From: Beta vulgaris subsp. vulgaris
Lineage: Eukaryota; Streptophyta; Magnoliopsida; Caryophyllales; Amaranthaceae
NCBI RefSeq assembly: GCF_026745355.1
Contig: NC_079206.1
Coordinates: 10,570,779-10,634,778 of the forward strand
Length of the DNA: 64,000 nt
Direction of reading: 5' to 3'
Part shown: positions 9,762 through 23,059 of the stretch, in pieces
Layout of the letters: every line of letters starts with the position of its first letter
Position numbering within the stretch: position 1 is the stretch's first letter
Made by a program: the position numbers and the translations under genes
Notes under the pieces: generated by a model
Told to the model about the DNA's origin: nothing
Databases searched by the model: none
The model's input: the letters and a program-made list of their open reading frames with translations, nothing else

Positions 9762-12700
9762 TTACCTCTCCATCCGTCTAGGCATCTTTCGTTTTCTTCT
9801 TACTTCAGCCTTCCTAGACTCGGGCTCTTCTTTACTCAACAATAGTGGCCTGACACTCATGTTCACACCAAACTCTTCTGTAAGATCCCTGTAGAGTAGA
9901 AACAGTGTTCAAGTGATATGGAATAAAGAAAAATAAAGAATCTGGAATAAAGAAAAAAAATTCAGCAATTTGCACCATATAGTATGAAGTAGGCTATCTG
10001 CTATGGGAGAAAGAAAAATGAGAAATGCAGGGTATCAGAATATATCAAATCTCAGTAACACACCTCGGTGGAAGAGGGAGCATCTGGGGCATCATGAACC
10101 ATTGTGCACCAAAAGGATCTGGAGCCATAAAGTTGCCAAAAGCCATATTCATAGGCATACCCATGTTGTGAGGTATGCTACCATCAAAAGGACCCATGAA
10201 TGCATCTACTGTAGGTTGTACACCTGGCCAGCAAGATTGGAATGCAGATGGGCTCATATATCCATCCATCCCAGGCTGCATATTCATCCATTGCGCGTCT
10301 GCAGCTGCAAAACCATTTTATGCCTAATGTTAGAAACTAAGTAACTAAGTACTAACACAACAAGTAGATTAGCAAGTGTATTCTTCCAGATGAAAGTTCC
10401 AGGCAGGGAACAAATTTGACGTTACTGTTAACGAGCCATCCATGTAATTTACCTGCCTCAAAAGCAGCCATTTTTTGTTGAACTTCCTCCTCAACAGGAA
10501 GAGCATTATCATGTGATGCAGGTTCCTTCACAGTGTCATGTGTAACTTCAGATACATCTTCAACTTTAGTAATCTTCCCTTCCCCTGAGGTCTGTGGTTG
10601 TACCTGCTGCTGTAGAGCATCTCTAGGTTTACTACCATCCACATTCTCCTTTACATTTGTAGTTTCTTTGGCATCTAGAAGTAGCATCTCTTCGCCTTTT
10701 GACGCAGCAGAGTGAATAGGTGATGGTACCCTAGGTTGAGGACACCGTGCAGATTCCATATCTGAATACACAATTTATATATATTGAAGTCTTGAAAAAA
10801 TAGGAAGGAGAATAACATTGGTAATAAGAAAAACAATGTTGACTACCTTGAACTTGGAGAGCTCCTCCTGTATTATCTACACTGCTGTCACCTGACTCTA
10901 ACATGCGGTCAATTGTATCCCGGAGTGTCTTATTTGGCACAAGATAATCTGCAAGTATATCTCTTGCCTCACAGACACACATAGATTTTGAAATTATATA
11001 ATCCCTTATACCTGCTCAAGGTTGAAGAAGATATGAGAAAAAACAGTCTAGATGTTAAATGCAACAGTACATCATAGCATCAACTTTAAACTCAATATAC
11101 ATATATCAATCCAAAAACAACAGAAGTTCATAAACTACATTAATTACTATGAAACCTTAATATCCCTAGACAAAAAAAAAGCACTTCATACTTTATAGTT
11201 TACGCTCTACATGTTAACTTACATTTGTCACAGAAACTATCAAAACAGCACTTGCTGGAAAAGACAGCGTCTTTCATCACTTCTTTGCACAGCGGACAAT
11301 GGAGTTCTGGTGGAATATGTCTAAGAGAACGAGTAGAAGGGAGGCCTTCCATTGCTTTATCAAAGGCAGTCCTGTAGTGTCAAAATGCCATGTCAGTTCG
11401 AGAATCCAGTGTAGAAACACAAACATTCGTCAACTAAGCAAGTGAACATACTCATTCAGCTTCAAAACAGCAGAAGTGCCACTAGGCAATGCATAGGAGC
11501 CGTCCACCTTAGGTACAAGCATCGACTTTGGAATACCAGTTGGAGGTCTCAATTTCTTAACGTCATAATTGGGATCGCCATTTGTTGGGCAGTGCTGAAT
11601 ATAATGACCTGAAATAAGTTGACCACAAATGATAAACATCATTAAGTTATATACAACCATCAACACAATAAGCATAAATAGACAGGAACTCACCAGGAAC
11701 CTTACACCTATGACAAACATAGCCTTGTGGAGGTGTTTTCCATCCAAAACCAGCTTGACCTGATTAGGATACAGACACGACTGTCATTACCATATCCAAA
11801 CCACATAACTCACAGGCAGGTTTTGAAAGGAATCATTAATACTCTTCATATTACCAGTTAGCTAGAACATGCTCCCTAAAGTCTAAACAAATAGTTAATT
11901 ATATTGGAACCTAGAGCTTCAACGACATACCAACACCTCGGCCACTCTGTCCGCCTCTTCCAAAACCCCTTTCTCTGCCAAAACCATCAGCACGATGACT
12001 GCATATTTACAGAATGTTCCAATCAGTACATGACAAGAATAATTCATGACAGGACATGCAATATATATTAACATCCACAATACTGATAGCAATAAGATTG
12101 AATATATGTCTCACTTCTGCCAGTCGAAACCAGAATTTTCAACTAAGGCCTTGATCTTGCTGTCCTCATCAGCTTTGGTTGGAGGAACCGAATCCTGTAA
12201 TGTACTGCTGGATTGTCCTGGTGTTCTACAAGGGGTTGTTGCATATATACTACTTCCAAATTCATCATCCAATTCTGAAGCTTCAAACGCAGGCTGATCA
12301 TCCTGAACCTGAGTCTCCACCTTCGGCCTACATCAAAAGGCGAAAATCTTTCAACAAACCAAAGCCACCAGGCTATCAACAGAACATGATTCAAGGTTAA
12401 AAAAAGAGGTTGGAACAGTACTTGTTTGGTTGAATGACAATAGAGATAGGCTGTACTCGAGGAACTCGGCGTATAAGAACAGAAGTATGTCTTGGAATCA
12501 ACCTTGCTTCATCAAGATACTCTGAAATTGCAAAACAGACAAATCATCCAAATCTTGCCGAATTTCAAAGACAACTAAGGATGCGTTCTTTTCACCTAAA
12601 TTCGGCTGAATTAAACTTCTCTTAATTAAATTAACCCTTAGTTAATATTCCTACAGCTTCTCTATCGAGGTTTTTAACGTTTTTTCTTAAGACGGTATTG

Positions 12701-12980
12701 GATCCATGAAAGAAATAACAGCAATAAAATAGTGAAAAATTGAATTGAATTGAATAAACTTCATATTCATACTTATAAGATTTGCTGGGAACTAAGCATT
12801 AAAATTGGACCAACCTTCATTGGTTTGAGCATTAGTAACGATGAGTTCACAAGGAGTACCCCTTTCCATGCTCTTTGATTTAATAATTCTTTGTTTCAAA
12901 TCGTTAACCGATATGAATAAACCGTCAATAGAAATTGAGTCATGAACTTTGCTACTTTTAAATTTATAATACACTGCCAT
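9762..12980 (-). CDS. DWNN-domain E3 ubiquitin ligase (RBBP6/PQT3-like)
   Basis: Eleven exons on -: 12980-12815, 12521-12422, 12327-12115, 11998-11931, 11759-11694, 11608-11452, 11371-11223, 11011-10847, 10761-10453, 10304-10064, 9888-9762. All joins are GT-AG and sum to 587 codons (586 aa). Residues 1 to about 76 form the ubiquitin-like DWNN domain (MAVYYKFKSSK...). A CCHC zinc knuckle (CHRCKVPGHYIQHC) lies near 195-212, and a RING/U-box (CPLCKEVMKDAV...CCFDSFCDKC) near 280-310. A Gln/Glu-rich linker and a Met/Pro-rich tail follow, and the protein ends in a basic KAEVRRKRKMPRRMER segment. The family comprises nuclear E3 ligases linked to mRNA 3' processing and, in Arabidopsis PQT3, to oxidative-stress tolerance. 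The family members I know are longer (700-900 aa), so this copy seems to lack much of the C-terminal tail. Confidence 0.9.
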
Positions 12981-13901
12981 GATTTATAACTGAAACAAAT
13001 ACAAAATCTTTATTACAAATCAAATTATTAAAAAGCACATAACAACTATAAAGAATGAAATTTTTATCAAAGTATTAAAAATTACAGAACAAGTACAATG
13101 GAATTTTTATCTAAATTCCTATTCTAGTAATCTTGGAATTCTTCATGACGCAAATCAATAAAAATTTCTGATATTTGAACGCCTTGCCTCGATATTAGCG
13201 ATCACAATTATGAACAACGGAATCGTGGAAGAAATTGTTGAATTTGTTTCCTCGAAAAGTAACTGGAATTGAGCAGAAAATACGAAAACTGAACTTTTTA
13301 GATAGGAAAAAAACTGGAGTGGATGAATATAAACCTCTTAATTTGTAATCTTTAATCTGCAGAGGAAGATGGCAATTTCCTTGTAATCGAGAAATTTATA
13401 CGATTGTAGAATGTAGTGGGGAGAGACTTACTTGTGTTATTCCAACTTCCGTTGATAATAAATATATAGATGTATGATAATAGGGTCTTAAACGAATTAG
13501 GATACCTAAAATCACTAGGATAATAAATAACTATCCTAACCTATATTCTGAAGTCTACCGATAAGGAGAGGGATGAAAAAGAGTCCTGACTCTTCTAGAG
13601 TTTTAATGAAATTCTACGAGATAAAATTAGCACTCAATAGGGTAGGGTGGCCCTCATTTCGCCTTACCAATCCCAGGGAAATTTCGAATATAGGCCTCTA
13701 TCTGAATTATACGTTTTAAAATTAAAGATTTATATTGATGGGAGGGAAAAATTAGGAGGTGGATTCTAATGAGAAAAGATAAGGTGAATTTTGATGAGAA
13801 AGATATGAGTCATTGATTTTGTATTTAATGGTTTAGGATTATCAATCCTCACATCTACCAATGATTTCTTTAAAAAAAACAACCAATCTTAATCTTATCT
13901 C
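12981..13901. other. 5' flank of the E3 ligase gene
   Basis: The leader and promoter of the ligase gene should lie here. I could not fix a TATA box or leader intron. The right half is AT-rich with no coding signal. Confidence 0.4.
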
Positions 13902-14410
13902 TTAATATTAAAATTGTTGAAAACAAATTATAACTTTACATTTTTTTTTCTACAAATTATGTTTTTCATACATCAACACTCGGATGACACACATAGAACT
14001 AGTAATTATACTTCTAAAAGTGAATATGAGAGGACTTGGTGTCCATTTAAAATTACAAATATATATACTTACCTAAAAAAATTATCTCAAAAGAAAACAT
14101 ATATCGATCTCTTCATATCATAATTGTTTTTAAAAATTATTATTACTTAAAAGCTACTTTTTAATATTAAAATTGTTGAAAACAAATTATAACTTTACAT
14201 TTTTTTTTTCTACCAATTATGTTTTTCATACATCAACACTCAGATGACCCACATAGAACTAGTAATTATACTTCTAAAAGTGAATATGAGAGGACTTGGT
14301 GTCCATTTAAAATTACAAATATATATACTTACCTAAAAAAAAATTATCTCAAAAGAAAAACCATATTGATCTCTTCATATCAAAATTATTATTACTTAAA
14401 AGCTACTTTT
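13902..14410. repeat. Tandem duplication, period 259 bp
   Basis: The block starting TTAATATTAAAATTGTTGAA at 13902 is repeated starting at 14161 and runs to about 14410, with near-identity including a T-run and the phrase GAGGACTTGGTGTCCATTTA. Differences are a few substitutions and small indels in A-runs. The frames at 13914-14123 and 14219-14548 are just the duplicated DNA. Confidence 0.88.
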
Positions 14411-14845
14411 TCTAGCAATTCTGTTTTTTGTACATCAAAGCACATATCACGTGCATATAAGACTAGTTTTATAATATTTTTCCCAAATCAAAATAAAAAT
14501 ATTTTAACCTGTAGATCTATAATGATGATCCAAAAGTTAAGTACATAAAAAGGAATTAAATCCATATAAGTTTGAAACAAATAGCAAATTAAAATAACCT
14601 GGTTTGACTTTAGTCCGAAAAGATTATTGTTTTTGGCCCAAAATAGGGCTTTGCAAACACAAATTTTGCCCAAAATTTGTCTCGGCCCGACAAATGGGCA
14701 AATTTTTTTTGGCAATAGCCCTACCAGCCATTTAATTGCCTTTAAAAAAAAGAAATTGGCACCTAAATTGCTATTCTGCTCCAAGGATATAAATCATTCT
14801 ATCTTTCTCGTCGTATTGAACCAGTGTAAGAGAAAAAAAATATAT

Positions 14846-15427
14846 GACTTGTGTGGACCCGGTTCATGTTAAATTAGTATGCACCAGGCGAAACAACATA
14901 TCATTACTGAACAGTTCACTAAATTATGCGAAAACCCACTATATTAGGTAGAAATCCACTATATCATTCAGGCCCATACTATATCATGCAGAAAGTCACT
15001 ATATTATTCAGACACACTCATTATATCATTCAAACACACACACTATATCATACAAAAACTCACTATATCATTCAGACACACACTATATCATACAGAAACT
15101 CACTATATCATTCAGAAACACACTATATCATTAAACTCACTATATTATTCAAACACACACTATATCAAGCAGAAACTAAATCATTCCATATGTTAGAACA
15201 CGTGTCATGATATATATACTACGCAACTTAGATCTTCCTGTATGTTAAAACATTTTAATTAATTCCTCTATTATATTGCATATAATTTCAAATTGTGTTT
15301 TCCGTTAATGAAATAAACTATATTATATATAAATTCACTATATCTCTATAGAATTCACTATATGGAGTTAATATCTTACCAACCCAGTGCACACTAAATT
15401 AGTGTGCACCAGGTCCATTTGAGTTTT
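14846..15427. mobile_element. Terminal-inverted-repeat element with CACTATATCATTCAG core, copy 1
   Basis: Left end TGGACCCGGTTCATGTTAAA with TTAGTATGCACC is an imperfect inverted match of the right end GTGCACACTAAATTAGTGTG and CACCAGGTCCA. The core (about 14937-15175) is a degenerate tandem array of 15-20 bp units built on CACTATATCATTCAGA with ACACA spacers. Boundaries were set by comparing with copy 2 (25423-26055); the shared sequence runs from TGACTTGTGTGGA to CCATTTGAGTTTTTT. No transposase is present. The peptide frames full of YHSETHYII repeats are translations of the array. Confidence 0.7.
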
Positions 15428-16173
15428 TTCCAAAAAAAAAAAACTCATATAAGTAGTATTTTTATTTTCCCTCCATTTGTAACGCGGGTATTAGTTGTTT
15501 CTAGTTGTTTCCTTTTTTTTTTTTTTCTGTTGCTTTGAGCCACCTTTTACGGGACATATTGCTTTGAGCTATTCAATAAGTTGGCTCCTGACAACAATCA
15601 ACTTGGTAAATAACCAATTTGAGGAAATTTACACAAAAAAAATAAAAAATTCATAGTTTTTTAGAGGTAAAGGATTTATATATGAAATGGGTTTGAGACT
15701 TTGAGTCATACCAAATTTAAGAATTATCAACACAAAAAACTTGACGTACCAAAGTGGTGGACCCACAATATAAGTTTACCATTTGAATTGGTAAAATTAC
15801 GACATTTCCTATTCAAAAATTCAAATGTTTTTAGAAATTTCCTGTAGAGTTAAATAATTACTGTGTGACCCCATTCAATAATTTTTCTAGATTGCCTCTG
15901 CGTACAAATTCTATGATTATCAATACAGCTCAAAAGGTACAAAGTAATGAGCACTACATTACTATCTCTGACCATTTCCCAGAATTGGAAAGACTTTACA
16001 TCCCAAGTACTCCATGTTACAAGAGATTGTAGGTAAGTAAACTGATAACAAAAGTTATTGAACAAATCTTCTATAGTATCCTACTTCTGGCCATCGATCA
16101 TGTATAACTGAGGGGGAAATTGGGGAGAGCGAACAATTACTTGGGAGGGAGGACACTAAAAAACTTGCCTATG
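15428..16173. other. 3' flank of the AIM24-like gene
   Basis: AT-rich, with a T-run (15512-15525) and no recognised gene. The 3' UTR of the - strand AIM24-like gene is expected at its right end. Confidence 0.4.
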
Positions 16174-19100
16174 TTATACATCAGTCAATAACAATGATGA
16201 TACAATAACAACATACGCGAGTAAAAAGAAAAGGGCTAACTGAATGAAGAACTTGGGGTTTTCCCTCATGTTTGGTGCTGTCACCGCCCTGCCAAACAAT
16301 AAAAGGTTTATTCTTGTTAGAAAAGAGAGTGTCACTTCACTTTGCTGAGATATCTCATTTAAAGGTGAAAGACAATTACCTTGCAACACGCTGAGAAAGT
16401 CTATAGAAGGGCAAGCTCTGAATAAAAACAATCCCTGGCCCCGTTAGAACAGCAGTCACTAGGTTATCCGCCTAAAAGTTCAAAACTGCCTCACATAAGC
16501 TCAATTTAATATTTGTAATATATATCACAGCGCTTACGAAAAAGCCAAGACACATGGATACATACACCAATATGGTGCAAGACAAGCACTGGCAAGTTGT
16601 TAGAAATTCTCTTATGGCCCTTTTAGTAGCCGGTAACAGTTGGTGGTAAATATGGCAACGGTATCAAGTTTATATATAATTCTGTATAAATTTTTTGTAC
16701 CAATGCCCATTGTAATGAAATTCCGTCTCCAGAACAGTTGGTGGTAAATATGGCAACGGTATCAAGTTTATATATAATTCTGTATAATTTTTTTGTACCA
16801 ATGCCCATTGTAATGAAATTCTGTCTCCAGATATCTGTTATTCTTCAATATAACACATTCCTACTCCATAGCACCTCTAGAGAGGTAAAAGAGTTAACTG
16901 AAATTTATGAAGAAAAAGAGGTAATTTGTGAATAGACAAGCATTACCATGACCATCGGGATATGAATTCTTGCACAAATTTAAGTGAAATACCAATACCA
17001 TTATTTATTAATGCCTAAGAGATCCCCAGAACTGGACCTACAGATTGTGAACCTAATGACAAAACTAAAAGGATGCCCCTTTTCATCAACTTAAAAGGGA
17101 TAATAAAGTTCACAACAAACAGGAAAACAATCTTGTTTTAGACTAAATTCAATCCAGGTCCAAAGTTCCAGACTTAAAACTCCCAAACACAGAAGCAACT
17201 TACCCCAAAAACACCCCTTCTCATAGGACCATTATATTTAACTTCCACATTGATAGTGCTTGTCACGGCAACAATGCAAGATGCATCAACTGCAAGTATT
17301 TCCCCAACCTCCAGGTTTTTCTGCACAACTGAAGAAAAAAGAATTTTGAAACAATTTAGCACAATCTCCCTTTGTACTCTTTTGTTCATCCAACTTTAAG
17401 TGTGCGCGTTTACCAATGCTCTTCTTTGACCCTAAATATCTTTCATTACATATTAGTAAAAATTATAACAATTGAATATTAATACAATACTCATTCAGAT
17501 GAATCAAACAAGACCCTATATGACTATATTTTTTTCTTATATATAGAGATCTAGAGAAGAATATAGAAGATTCTCTTAATTGTGAAGAGTGTCAAGATTT
17601 CAAGTAGGAAGAACAAATAGATACAGGAGTACTACTTACTATGAGACCTCAGTCATTAAGCAAAATTGAAAAAGCCATGTGACAACACGAATGATTGCTG
17701 CTGTATATTATCGAGTCTTAGAGAAGTTTATAAATTCTGTTTCACAATAATAAAACAGGTTTTTTCGGCTCAAAAAACAGTTTCAACTTCCAACAGAACG
17801 TGGAACAGAAAATCTCAAAGAGATTGGGTGACAGAAGGGATAAACAATAAAAGTAAGCTTTTTAAAGATGAAAACAGTAGCTTGTCGGGATTTATCAATG
17901 AAATAATAAGTAAACTTTTGATATAAATCTTGAAAATTAAACTCACAGGACCATTTTCACTGTAAAAAACAAAAAAGGAAACATGAAAAAGGAAAACTAT
18001 ACAGTAGAAATGTTTCACGATGATGTTTCAAAGAATAAAAAAAGCGTACTATATTCATAAATAACCTCATATATTTCACTGTAATTGCCATGGAGATTCA
18101 TAGCTCCAAGAAAAAAGATACATCTCTACTTCTTTACAGCCTTATCAGCATTTTCTGTCAAAAACTTTTGACCTTAGTTTCCTATCTTAGGGGAAAAAAG
18201 TTCCGATAAAAGCTAATACGTCACTAGTTTGAATTGCAGCTTCTGTAATTCTCCCCTAAAATTTCAATGGTCAGAGATCTTTAAGTTTGAATTGGAAGGA
18301 TCAAATAAGGAAAGACAATATTACCATTAGGTAGTACATAATACCAAAAGAAAATATTTGAAGGACAAAGATATAGATACCCAGATGCTAGAACCACAAA
18401 TGAGTAGCACTTTCAGGCAACATATGTGTAGCAAAACAGAAAAGAGGAAAGATTGATTCCGTTCTCTATTTTTAATTAACTATGAACATGGCTGTTATGC
18501 CCTCCCCCAAAATAACCTACTCTTAGATATGTAAAGGCATGTTTCCATTTGATGACAGTTGCAACATACTACCTCCGTTCTCTTTTAGTTGCAACGTTTG
18601 ACAAATTGCACTATTCATGTTCTCTTATTTGACCACATTTATTGATTTATATGTTAAACAAAATATAGTCATGTGGGGTCTTGTTTGATTAATTTCGATG
18701 TAAGCTTTCATAATATCAAATTTTTATAATTTTTACTTACATACAATTAGAGATAAAATGATTTGAAATTGTACATTGGCAAGCGTGAAAGTCAAAACGT
18801 TGCAACTAAATAAAAACAGAGGTAGTATTACTTTTAGGTACTTTCCAGATTAGTTGCAAAATTTCTTGTTTAAGTAGCTTGTGACATGCAAAATACCAAC
18901 ATTATCCTTCTCTCTCCTCTCCGAGTACAATTTAGTTATTTACATCACAAAGTACCAAATATTCATGATCCAATTAAAATTCTTAAGCAGGCTTGGGTGT
19001 GATTGCGTTAAGCAATAGCCCAAAATCAACATGCAAGATCAAAGCTCTACATCTTTCTCAACTTCTCATAACATGAAGAATCTTGTGTGGCTACTCCCTG

Positions 19101-22100
19101 TAAACTAACATTAATTATTACTTCAAGGCCTCTAGAGAGGCTCCACTAATTGCAAGATAGCAGGGATGGATGTACAGAGCCTTACCCTGCTGTAACCAAA
19201 AGGTTGTTCTCAATGGATTTCTTAATCCAAGGTGCAGCAACCATAAGAGAAAGGAAAGTACGTAGTTCAGAGAGCCATTTTGGTTTGGTCCATTGTGATC
19301 CATCCAAACTCAAAGAATAGTGAGCTTTTCAGCTCTAATGAAAACGTCTACTCCCTATACTTGCACACTAAATCACAGCTAGGCGACTTGAGTGCATCAC
19401 ATGCTTTGGTGTGAAACATGAATAGTTTCTTAGGAGCTAATGTTTAATACTATATATTTTGTTAAATAATAATACCAGAAAAGACAAGGTTCTGAAAACT
19501 TTTTTCTATGGGCACGGAAAAATCCTATCTAAAAATTTCATATCCATAGTTCCTGCTGAAGATAAGTTGACAAGACACTGAGAAAGAGTAGTTTTGAGTC
19601 ATGACTCTTGATATCAAGTGAAGCGATTTAAGAAAAAAAAAAAAAGGTATCTTATTCAGTTATTTGATAGACCTACTACCTAGTCAAAATATCAAAAGGT
19701 TTGTTACTCTAAAATATCAAAAGTTGTCAAATAACAGAAAATCATGTAAAGCAGAGGGGCAATGAAAATCTCTAAACATACATTTAGGGAATGTTCTTAG
19801 ACAAGGGTAACCTGGATTGCAAGCTGTACTTTTATACTCCTCATACATATGTGCTCTCGTGTGTGCAATGCCATACATAGTCTTAGATCACCAAAAGAAT
19901 AGAATCACCACCGGGAACACAAAGTAATGAGAGCACATACCAGATCCACTCCCAATAATGAATGCAAGTCCTTGTCCTGACAGCTTCTGCCGCAAAAAAG
20001 TCTTCAGCAGCAAAAACAAGTATCAGCAGTCAGCACATGAATTAACTATAGAACACATTGCTGTTCTGTAAGTAGAGGAAAGAGAGACAAAACAAATAGA
20101 TGTAAGCTGCAAAGTTCCTAACCTCTGCACCAACAACAGCATTACGTGCCCTCTGATCAGCAGTTATATTTGTAACTTTGACATCATTTACGGAGCATAA
20201 AAATGCATCCGGCTACAAACAAATATGAGAAGTGCAGGTGAAAAAGAGAACAATTTGTGATACAAGGAACGATAAAAGTACTAAATGTAGCCACAAAACA
20301 GACATGATGCAAAGAGCTGAAATGGAAACATCACATCTACCTGGCATCGAAGTTCTCCACCAAAAATTGCGAGATCAATCTGCATAACAAAAAGCTGAGT
20401 AAAAATGCATAACTAAAAGCACTATGCATTACAGTTATGCCAAGATTAATAAATAATAAAATTAATATCATAATATTGAACACCAACCGGTAGAATTCTA
20501 GCAAGTGACGGAGCAGCAATTCCAACAAAGCCATCATTAGAACCAGAATTAAGGAGAACAGTGCTGGTCACAGTCTTCCCAAATAGCCACTGCCATACTC
20601 CTACCTCTTGTTCAGGGATGTAAAGATTGTCCATTTGTATGGATCCAGATGTATAACACATAGAACCTGCAAACTACGAAAAATTACCTTGCTAGACAAA
20701 TTATAGCAGAAGAAAAAAGGAAGAATATCTAGCTATAAGTCAAAAGATGAAGCAATACAACAAGTAAAGCAGTACTTAATTTCAGAGGCACAAAATATAT
20801 TATTAGAAATACATGTGCCTGAGAGATACAATGTATCTTGACATAGAAAAACAATCATATAGATAGATGCACGCATACGTTGCTTACAAGTTGTAGGAAA
20901 ACTGGAAGAAAGTAATATTGCTTTTCAACTTATATAACACAAGTACTTAGAACCATTTGATTAATCTCTAAACAATGTCAGGATCTGTTTGCCCTCTTCA
21001 GCAACCTTGTGGTGGAACTGTGGAAGAGTAACAAAGCTAGAAACTATCACGCATTGCCAAACAGATCAGACAAATGGAAACATAGTCATTGTTGGAACAT
21101 CAAAAATATAATTTCAAACCCGATCAAGGTTTATCTTTAGAAAAAAAAAGCAGGTAGAAAATTCACAAGTTCTCGGACTCTGCAAGCAATAAAGCAGATA
21201 GAAGAGGAAACCTGGCCGAGCAATAACCTTCTCCTGTGGCTTCAGCATAATCTGATCATGGATGAACCATAATAAAGAGTCAGAATTCAGTCTTATGTAC
21301 CAAAACAACAGAACTCGAAGTAAGTAGAGGACGCTAGATTGGACGGATAGTTGGTAGCACCTGAACTATCTGCGCTTCTCCACCCAGAATCTGGAAAGGC
21401 GTGACAGCTTCTTGGGGGCTCTGTATGATGTAGCATGGTGTTAAACTATGAACCATAGAGAACAACAGAGAATATAAGCCTAGTTAGAGTCAGCTAAGTA
21501 TCAAATCTAGATGCTCCTGACTTACTAAAAGGGTTTAATGAAATCTACAAGAATGAGCTGCATGTAATCAGAACAAAGCAAAGGGAAACAGAAAAGGCCA
21601 GTAGGCCACTCCCAATCATCAAAGACATAGGTGGCTTTCAAACAGTTCCCTGTACTTCAATAACCTACACGCATTGTACCAAAGCTGCTGCACCTGCCCA
21701 ATTGTAGAGAAATGGGGTATAAATGTATAATAGGTGTTATTATAAGATAACATGATAGTCCCTGCTGAATTAGGTCTTCTTCATAGGGATGGGCCAGCAA
21801 GCTGCAATAGACCATTAGCCAACCATCTCTATATCATATTAGAAGCATTTTCATCTAAAAGTAAATGTAGCAAGCTTCATATAAGATATAATATATATTA
21901 TATGACAGCACTTTGAACAGTCTGTTCCACTCGCAGGTACTTGGATTATATACTGCTTACCTAAAAATTTATAGTTATTTTCATGTGATGTTGCGTACCG
22001 GCTACAATGGCCAATGTCAGATGGAAGACAAGCTCATTACATTGCTCACTAGACATAGTTAAGCTCTCTTTTAGAAATTAACTCCTAGAGGAAAACAACA

Positions 22101-23059
22101 TTTCTCAAACTTGCATTCTCTTATTCTCTATCCCCTGCCTCTACCTCTCCTCTCCCATTCCTTTCTAATTCTCGTAGCAAGAAACCAAATCACGGAAAAG
22201 CAAGTAAGAGGAAGTTCAATTCTATTAAGGTAAACTATCCATAGATATAAAAAAAAACACTTCAAAACATATTCCTTCAACACAAAAACAGATTGTGATC
22301 TATCATCCCACAGTACCCAGAGTTGCAAAATTTCAAACTACCATGATATACTTTGTAAATTTCCTATATGTTGTTTCTTTTCTAATCCTTTGAGTGGTTC
22401 AAAGTGCAGTTACATCGCACCATGTACAACAATTGCACTAGGTATTCTGAATTACAATCAAATATTCTTTCAACTGATGTATGCCTCCAACAGACGATCG
22501 ATTAAATAACAACAACATTTGTCTAGGAGTACAACCAATTATAGCAAAACTACTTTTCCCAATTATCCCTCATTTCCTACCGGCAACAACGAAACACTTC
22601 TAAAACCACACGCGTACGGTGGAGACCTTGAGGGTACAATACTACAATGTCAGATTTTCAAGAAACACACAACAACCTGTGAAACTTCTCAAGTTAGAAA
22701 CCTTTCTTTGTCACTATCTTTAGCTTTTCTAGCAAGAAACCACAAATTAAAATCGATATTCAAAAATTTATCCCCATTATATATATAATTCCCTCAAAAG
22801 AATAATCACAACCTAGATACTCACCCAATTTGCACAAAAATCAACAACATAATAAATTTGGAAATGTAAACTCCAAATGTTCTTCATCTAAATTCTAACA
22901 ACAGAAATTTATAATCCTCCATAATAAAATAGCTTAACAAAACCCTAACTACCAGCAAAACTAAAAAGAAAATTGAATCAAAATGGAGGAGAGAGAAAGT
23001 GAAAGAGTTACCTGATAAACATAAGGTTGGAAAGGAGTGTTGAAAAATGGAGCCGCCAT
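16174..23059 (-). CDS. AIM24 (TRAP-like, DUF124) family protein
   Basis: Ten exons on -: 23059-23012, 21420-21361, 21251-21212, 20666-20488, 20379-20341, 20212-20123, 20001-19941, 17328-17204, 16471-16380, 16288-16174. GT-AG joins give an unbroken 282-residue protein. After a short N-terminus come SPQEAVTPFQILGGEAQIVQ and IMLKPQEKVIARPG, typical of the AIM24 beta-helix fold. Then come GSIQMDNLYIPE, GFVGIAAPSLARILP, LSGQGLAFIIGSG, LEVGEILAVDASCIVA and MRRGVFG...GPGIVFIQSLPF, all in family order. Residues 257-279 are a hydrophobic C-terminal segment (FFIQLALFFLLAYVVIVSS) that probably anchors the protein in a membrane. Yeast Aim24 is a mitochondrial inner-membrane protein needed for MICOS integrity; the plant role is unknown and no mitochondrial presequence is obvious. 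The 2.6-kb intron 7 holds a Stowaway-like MITE and intron 8 a 98-bp tandem duplication. Confidence 0.9.
16635..16830. repeat. 98-bp tandem duplication in intron 8 of the AIM24-like gene
   Basis: AACAGTTGGTGGTAAATATG (16635) recurs at 16733, and the copies continue almost identically through TTTTTTGTACCAATGCCCAT and AATGAAATTC to the next boundary. Near-identity points to a recent duplication within the intron. It does not touch either splice site. Confidence 0.88.
18569..18825. mobile_element. Stowaway-like MITE in intron 7 of the AIM24-like gene
   Basis: Left end CTACCTCCGTTCTCTTTTAG and right end CTAAATAAAAACAGAGGTAG are inverted repeats, with inner GTTGCAACGTTTGAC pairing with GTCAAAACGTTGCAAC. 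TA flanks both ends. The interior (CCACATTTATTGA, AATTAGAGATAAAATG) resembles other local copies, e.g. 35421-35679. Confidence 0.85.

Noticed and set aside
10533..10715. + strand Cys/Ser-rich frame
   Set aside because: Antisense shadow of exon 9 of the E3 ligase gene.
14937..15175. CRISPR-like array of short repeats
   Set aside because: Units are degenerate, contiguous and without unique spacers, and the genome is a plant's.
14926..15210. Frame with YHSETHYII repeats (also 25397-25874)
   Set aside because: Translation of the CACTATATCATTCAG tandem array, present in two copies of a mobile element.
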